A stretch of DNA of 24,505 nucleotides from DASZYF01 sp035545535 (GTDB lineage: Bacteria > Actinomycetota > Actinomycetes > Mycobacteriales > CAJCIY01), in NCBI GenBank assembly GCA_035545535.1, contig DASZYF010000223.1:1-24505 (forward strand), read 5' to 3'. A program made the position numbers and the translations under genes. How positions within the stretch are numbered: the stretch's first letter is position 1; every line of letters begins with the position of its first letter. Under the pieces are notes generated by a model that had not been told where the DNA came from, made no database searches, and saw only the letters and a list, made by a program, of their open reading frames with translations. Positions 23,329 to 24,505 of this stretch are shown here, piece after piece.

Positions 23329-24505
23329 GTGCCGAACCCCCGTAGCGGCCTGCGTTCCCCCATGGCCTCGTACGTGACCGCGCTCGAGGGCGTGCGGGCT
23401 CCGGCGCTGTGCTTCGTCATCGCGATCCACGCCGGCCTCAAGCCGTTCGGTGGCGGTCTGTACAGCGTGGACATGTTCTTCGTGCTGTCCGGCCTGCTGA
23501 TCACGAGCGTGCTGATCCGGGAGCACGAGCTGCGCGGATCCATCTCGCTGCCGCGGTTCTGGGCGCGGCGCGTGCTGCGCCTCATGCCAGTCCTGATCGT
23601 CGCGGTCGTGGCCTTCGCGGCGGCCGCGACGGTGCTGTCGCCGGGGCGGTCGGCGCGTTCCTACGCGCACGAGGCCCTCTACGCGCTGACGTACTCGATG
23701 AACGTCCACCAGGCGCACCACCCCGAGCAGCAGCTCGCGCTCGGCCACACGTGGACGCTCGCCATGGAGGAGCAGTTCTACCTGGTGTGGCCGGTGGTGC
23801 TCGTGCTCGCACTCCGCTGGGGCGGACGTCGTCTCGCGATGACGGTCGCGGCGGTGCTCGCCGTCGCGAGCTTCACGCTGCTGCAGCTGGTGCCGTTCGG
23901 CCTGCGCGCGCACGCGGTGCTGCCGTCGGTCTACTTCCGGCCGGACACCCGCGCCGGTGGGCTGATGGCCGGCTGCCTCATCGCGCTGGTCCTCGCGGCC
24001 GAGGTGCCGCCCCGGTTGCGGGGAGTGCTCGCAGCACCAGCGACGGGTCTCTTCGCGAGCGCGGTCATCGTCGCGATGGTCACGGTGCCGGACTTCCAGC
24101 ACCATCGCGTGCCCATGCACGCCGAGGTCTGCCTGGGCGTCCCGCTGGCCACGATCGCGTCGATGGCGCTGATGGGACACCTCGCGGTCGCGCCGACCAG
24201 CCGCCTCAGCCGAGCGCTGTCGTGGCGCCCGCTCACGCGCGTCGGTCTCGTCTCCTACAGCATCTACCTCGTCCACCTCCCGCTGATGCTGCTGCTCGAG
24301 CGCGCGACGACGTTCGCCCCGCTCGCGCTGTTCCTCACGACGCTCCTCGGCTCGATCGCGCTCGCGTACGTGCTGCGCTTCACCGTCGAGCTGCCCCTCC
24401 TGCCCCTGCAGCGCCGGCTGAGCGCGACGACCGCGAAGGTGCCCGGGCCGGCCGCGCCGACGCTTCGACGCAGCAGCCTGCGCGCCGCGCTCGGCGGGGC
24501 GCTCG
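23329..24505 (+). CDS. Membrane acyltransferase 3 family protein (3'-truncated by window edge)
   Basis: This third acyltransferase 3 paralogue has 392 residues visible before the window ends. LEGVRAPALCFVIAIHAG holds the conserved Arg and His. VDMFFVLSGLLITSVLIRE, RFWARRVLRLMPVL and HTWTLAMEEQFYLVWPVVL are in the canonical order, and YSIYLVHLPLMLLLE marks the late conserved helix. The visible part covers nearly the whole membrane domain. Whether an SGNH or low-complexity tail follows cannot be seen. The start at GTG 23329 rests on a -10-like hexamer. An ATG 33 bases later (MASYVTALEG) is an alternative that would still include the conserved region. Likely role: O-acylation of an exported glycan, next to a secreted esterase. 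Confidence 0.87.
   Translation, partial: MPNPRSGLRSPMASYVTALEGVRAPALCFVIAIHAGLKPFGGGLYSVDMFFVLSGLLITSVLIREHELRGSISLPRFWARRVLRLMPVLIVAVVAFAAAATVLSPGRSARSYAHEALYALTYSMNVHQAHHPEQQLALGHTWTLAMEEQFYLVWPVVLVLALRWGGRRLAMTVAAVLAVASFTLLQLVPFGLRAHAVLPSVYFRPDTRAGGLMAGCLIALVLAAEVPPRLRGVLAAPATGLFASAVIVAMVTVPDFQHHRVPMHAEVCLGVPLATIASMALMGHLAVAPTSRLSRALSWRPLTRVGLVSYSIYLVHLPLMLLLERATTFAPLALFLTTLLGSIALAYVLRFTVELPLLPLQRRLSATTAKVPGPAAPTLRRSSLRAALGGAL

Noticed and set aside
1..24505. Mobile element, CRISPR array, tRNA or rRNA
   Set aside because: No transposase or integrase motifs, no regularly spaced direct repeats beyond the in-gene 24-base period, and no tRNA or rRNA-like stretch was recognised. The mixed strand pattern alone is not evidence of insertion.

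Overview
The window is one very GC-rich stretch of a bacterial chromosome, almost certainly from an actinobacterium (Actinomycetota). The evidence is strong G/C third-position bias with long antisense shadow frames, frequent GTG starts, 4-base GTGA/ATGA gene overlaps, and PurA and class II aldolase sequences that look actinobacterial. I cannot fix the class. Nineteen protein genes are supported: seventeen complete ones and one cut by each window edge. No rRNA, tRNA, CRISPR array, insertion sequence or phage gene was seen. No gene-free gap exceeds about 205 bases.

Layout. (1) 1-3258, plus strand: the end of a GT4 glycosyltransferase, then a 760-residue fusion of an FAD oxidoreductase with a zinc-knuckle methyltransferase. 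(2) 3269-5567, minus: a sulfotransferase downstream of the housekeeping gene purA. (3) 5728-12913, plus: membrane acyltransferase, small helical protein of unknown function, GT4, second acyltransferase, 2-oxoglutarate/Fe(II) oxygenase, GT4, methyltransferase. (4) 12926-15630, minus: class II fructose-bisphosphate aldolase (fba), second sulfotransferase, methyltransferase. (5) 15776-20053, plus: GT-C membrane glycosyltransferase, polyprenyl-phosphate-sugar-type GT2, and a degenerate GT-B/GT2 fusion. (6) 20079-22117, minus: the Wzm/Wzt polysaccharide ABC exporter. (7) 22323-24505, plus: a secreted esterase and a third acyltransferase, cut by the window end.

Taken together this is a cell-surface glycan locus wrapped around two core-metabolism genes. 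At least five glycosyltransferases would build the glycan. Three methyltransferases, two PAPS-dependent sulfotransferases, three O-acyltransferases and an oxygenase could decorate it. A Wzm/Wzt exporter with a C-terminal glycan-binding domain would move it across the membrane. The product (a sulfated, acylated and methylated polysaccharide or glycolipid) is inferred from gene families only.

The most striking non-coding signal is a recurring promoter architecture. In front of eight genes, on both strands, a hexamer of form N-A-N-N-N-T ends exactly six bases before a GTG codon. This is the arrangement expected for leaderless mRNAs whose first base is the start codon. It lets several start sites be chosen and suggests that many of these genes are transcribed separately rather than as one long operon.
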